Below are positions 63,704 through 64,000 of a stretch of 64,000 bases of DNA, one piece after another. Each line of letters opens with the position of its first letter. Position 1 is the first letter of the stretch. The translations under genes were made by a program, and so were the position numbers. The stretch is from Pegoplata infirma (taxonomy: Eukaryota > Arthropoda > Insecta > Diptera > Anthomyiidae), in contig OY992539.1 in assembly GCA_963921195.1 (NCBI GenBank), positions 98,278,964 through 98,342,963 on the forward strand, in the 5' to 3' direction. Under the pieces are notes generated by a model. That model did not search any database and was not told the origin of the DNA. It saw only the letters and a list, made by a program, of their open reading frames with translations.

Positions 63704-63823
63704 CATGAATTTTTGTTAAAAATTTCCCCCGCGGCTAGCTAAAGTGCCCGGCGTTGTTCGGGTCGACTTAGATATGAATATCTAAATAACATCTCCCCAG
63801 CGCCAACTATCGGGTCCATTCAT
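63704..63823. other. Short GC-richer islet with CCCGGCGTTGTTCGGG hairpin
   Basis: 'GTGCCCGGCGTTGTTCGGGT' (63747-63766) forms a small stem CCCG/CGGG. It is the most GC-rich word in the last 10 kb. It may belong to another repeat; no assignment is made. Confidence 0.4.
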
Positions 63824-64000
63824 TAGAGTTGTGTCATTCACGAACGAACTATTTCAATTGAGCTATTCACTTAACTGAGCGGTTTATCTAGATCGTTCAT
63901 TTCAGCTCATGTAGGTCTTTTCGTTCATTCAGCTCAAATGGTCATTACATCATTTTGATATTTCAGTTCGACCGTTAAATTTTTTATGTTTGTTAATTTT
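63824..64000 (+). mobile_element. Start of a hAT-type element, cut by the window end
   Basis: TAGAGTTGTGTCATTCACGA followed by 'ACGAACTATTTC' and repeated CGTTCATT words is the form of many hAT termini (TAGAG start, subterminal GTTCGT/ACGAAC repeats). The other end and the target duplication lie outside the window. Confidence 0.45.

Noticed and set aside
1..64000. Integrated viral sequence or LTR retrotransposon
   Set aside because: I looked for protease, integrase, RNA polymerase and capsid-like motifs and for long direct terminal repeats and found none. The only reverse transcriptase is of LINE type.

Overview
The window is an AT-rich, gene-poor stretch of a eukaryotic chromosome, most likely from a higher fly (Diptera, probably a calyptrate such as a blowfly or muscid). 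The main reason is that at least ten repeats are of the dipteran mini-me / DINE-1 (Helentron-like) type: a TTTATACCCT start, an 'AACTCATCGAAATATCG' core, 'AGCGATGTCCGTC' leading into a (GTCY)n array, and an 'ACTTTTTTACTTGTTT' end. I see no intact host protein gene, rRNA or canonical tRNA. The window is either intergenic or inside a very long intron; the sequence does not say which.

Layout. 0-3.8 kb: two mini-me elements of one family (B) and a hAT-type MITE with a perfect 8-bp target duplication. 3.8-12.8 kb: a nest of inverted repeats split by two piggyBac-like copies (6123-7738 and 10878-12488) in opposite orientation, a 1.2-kb TA-flanked MITE and another mini-me. 13-16.6 kb: a mini-me (family D) split by two hAT insertions, each with exact 8-bp duplications; the larger one carries a 35-bp dyad array, a second MITE and a fragment with a hammerhead-ribozyme-like core. 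17.5-19.1 kb: another mini-me with a nested MITE. 19.7-22.3 kb: a diverged foldback element. 22.7-25.5 kb: aaaagtcg arrays and three tRNA-like sequences with polymerase III boxes. 26.4-33.3 kb: foldbacks, mini-me elements and a 2.7-kb dyad array. 33.8-37.5 kb: a tandem repeat split by a TA-flanked MITE holding a mini-me that is itself split by another copy of its own family. 38.5-41.7 kb: a foldback holding an RTE-type LINE pseudogene. 42-47.5 kb: two PIF/Harbinger-type elements, two family C mini-me elements, a 1.1-kb foldback and a fourth tRNA-like sequence. 47.8-51.6 kb: foldbacks. 53.3-55.6 kb: a giant palindrome with arms near 0.88 kb. 56-64 kb: small MITEs, an RNase H LINE remnant, more TA-flanked MITEs, a split mini-me and the start of another hAT element.

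Coding remnants come only from transposons: piggyBac transposase (two copies, each broken by the same MITE), an RTE reverse transcriptase with one in-frame stop, an RNase H domain from a second LINE, and a possible Harbinger nuclease piece. Nothing suggests a working pathway. What connects the parts is insertion history: many target duplications are still readable, so insertions can be ordered in time.

The best leads are the shared cargo of the two piggyBac copies, the dyad arrays inside hAT and TA-flanked elements, the giant palindrome whose arms each contain half of a hAT MITE, the tRNA-like loci followed by T-runs, and the hammerhead-like motif. All boundaries were read by eye. Family names are by motif resemblance only, and no database search was possible.
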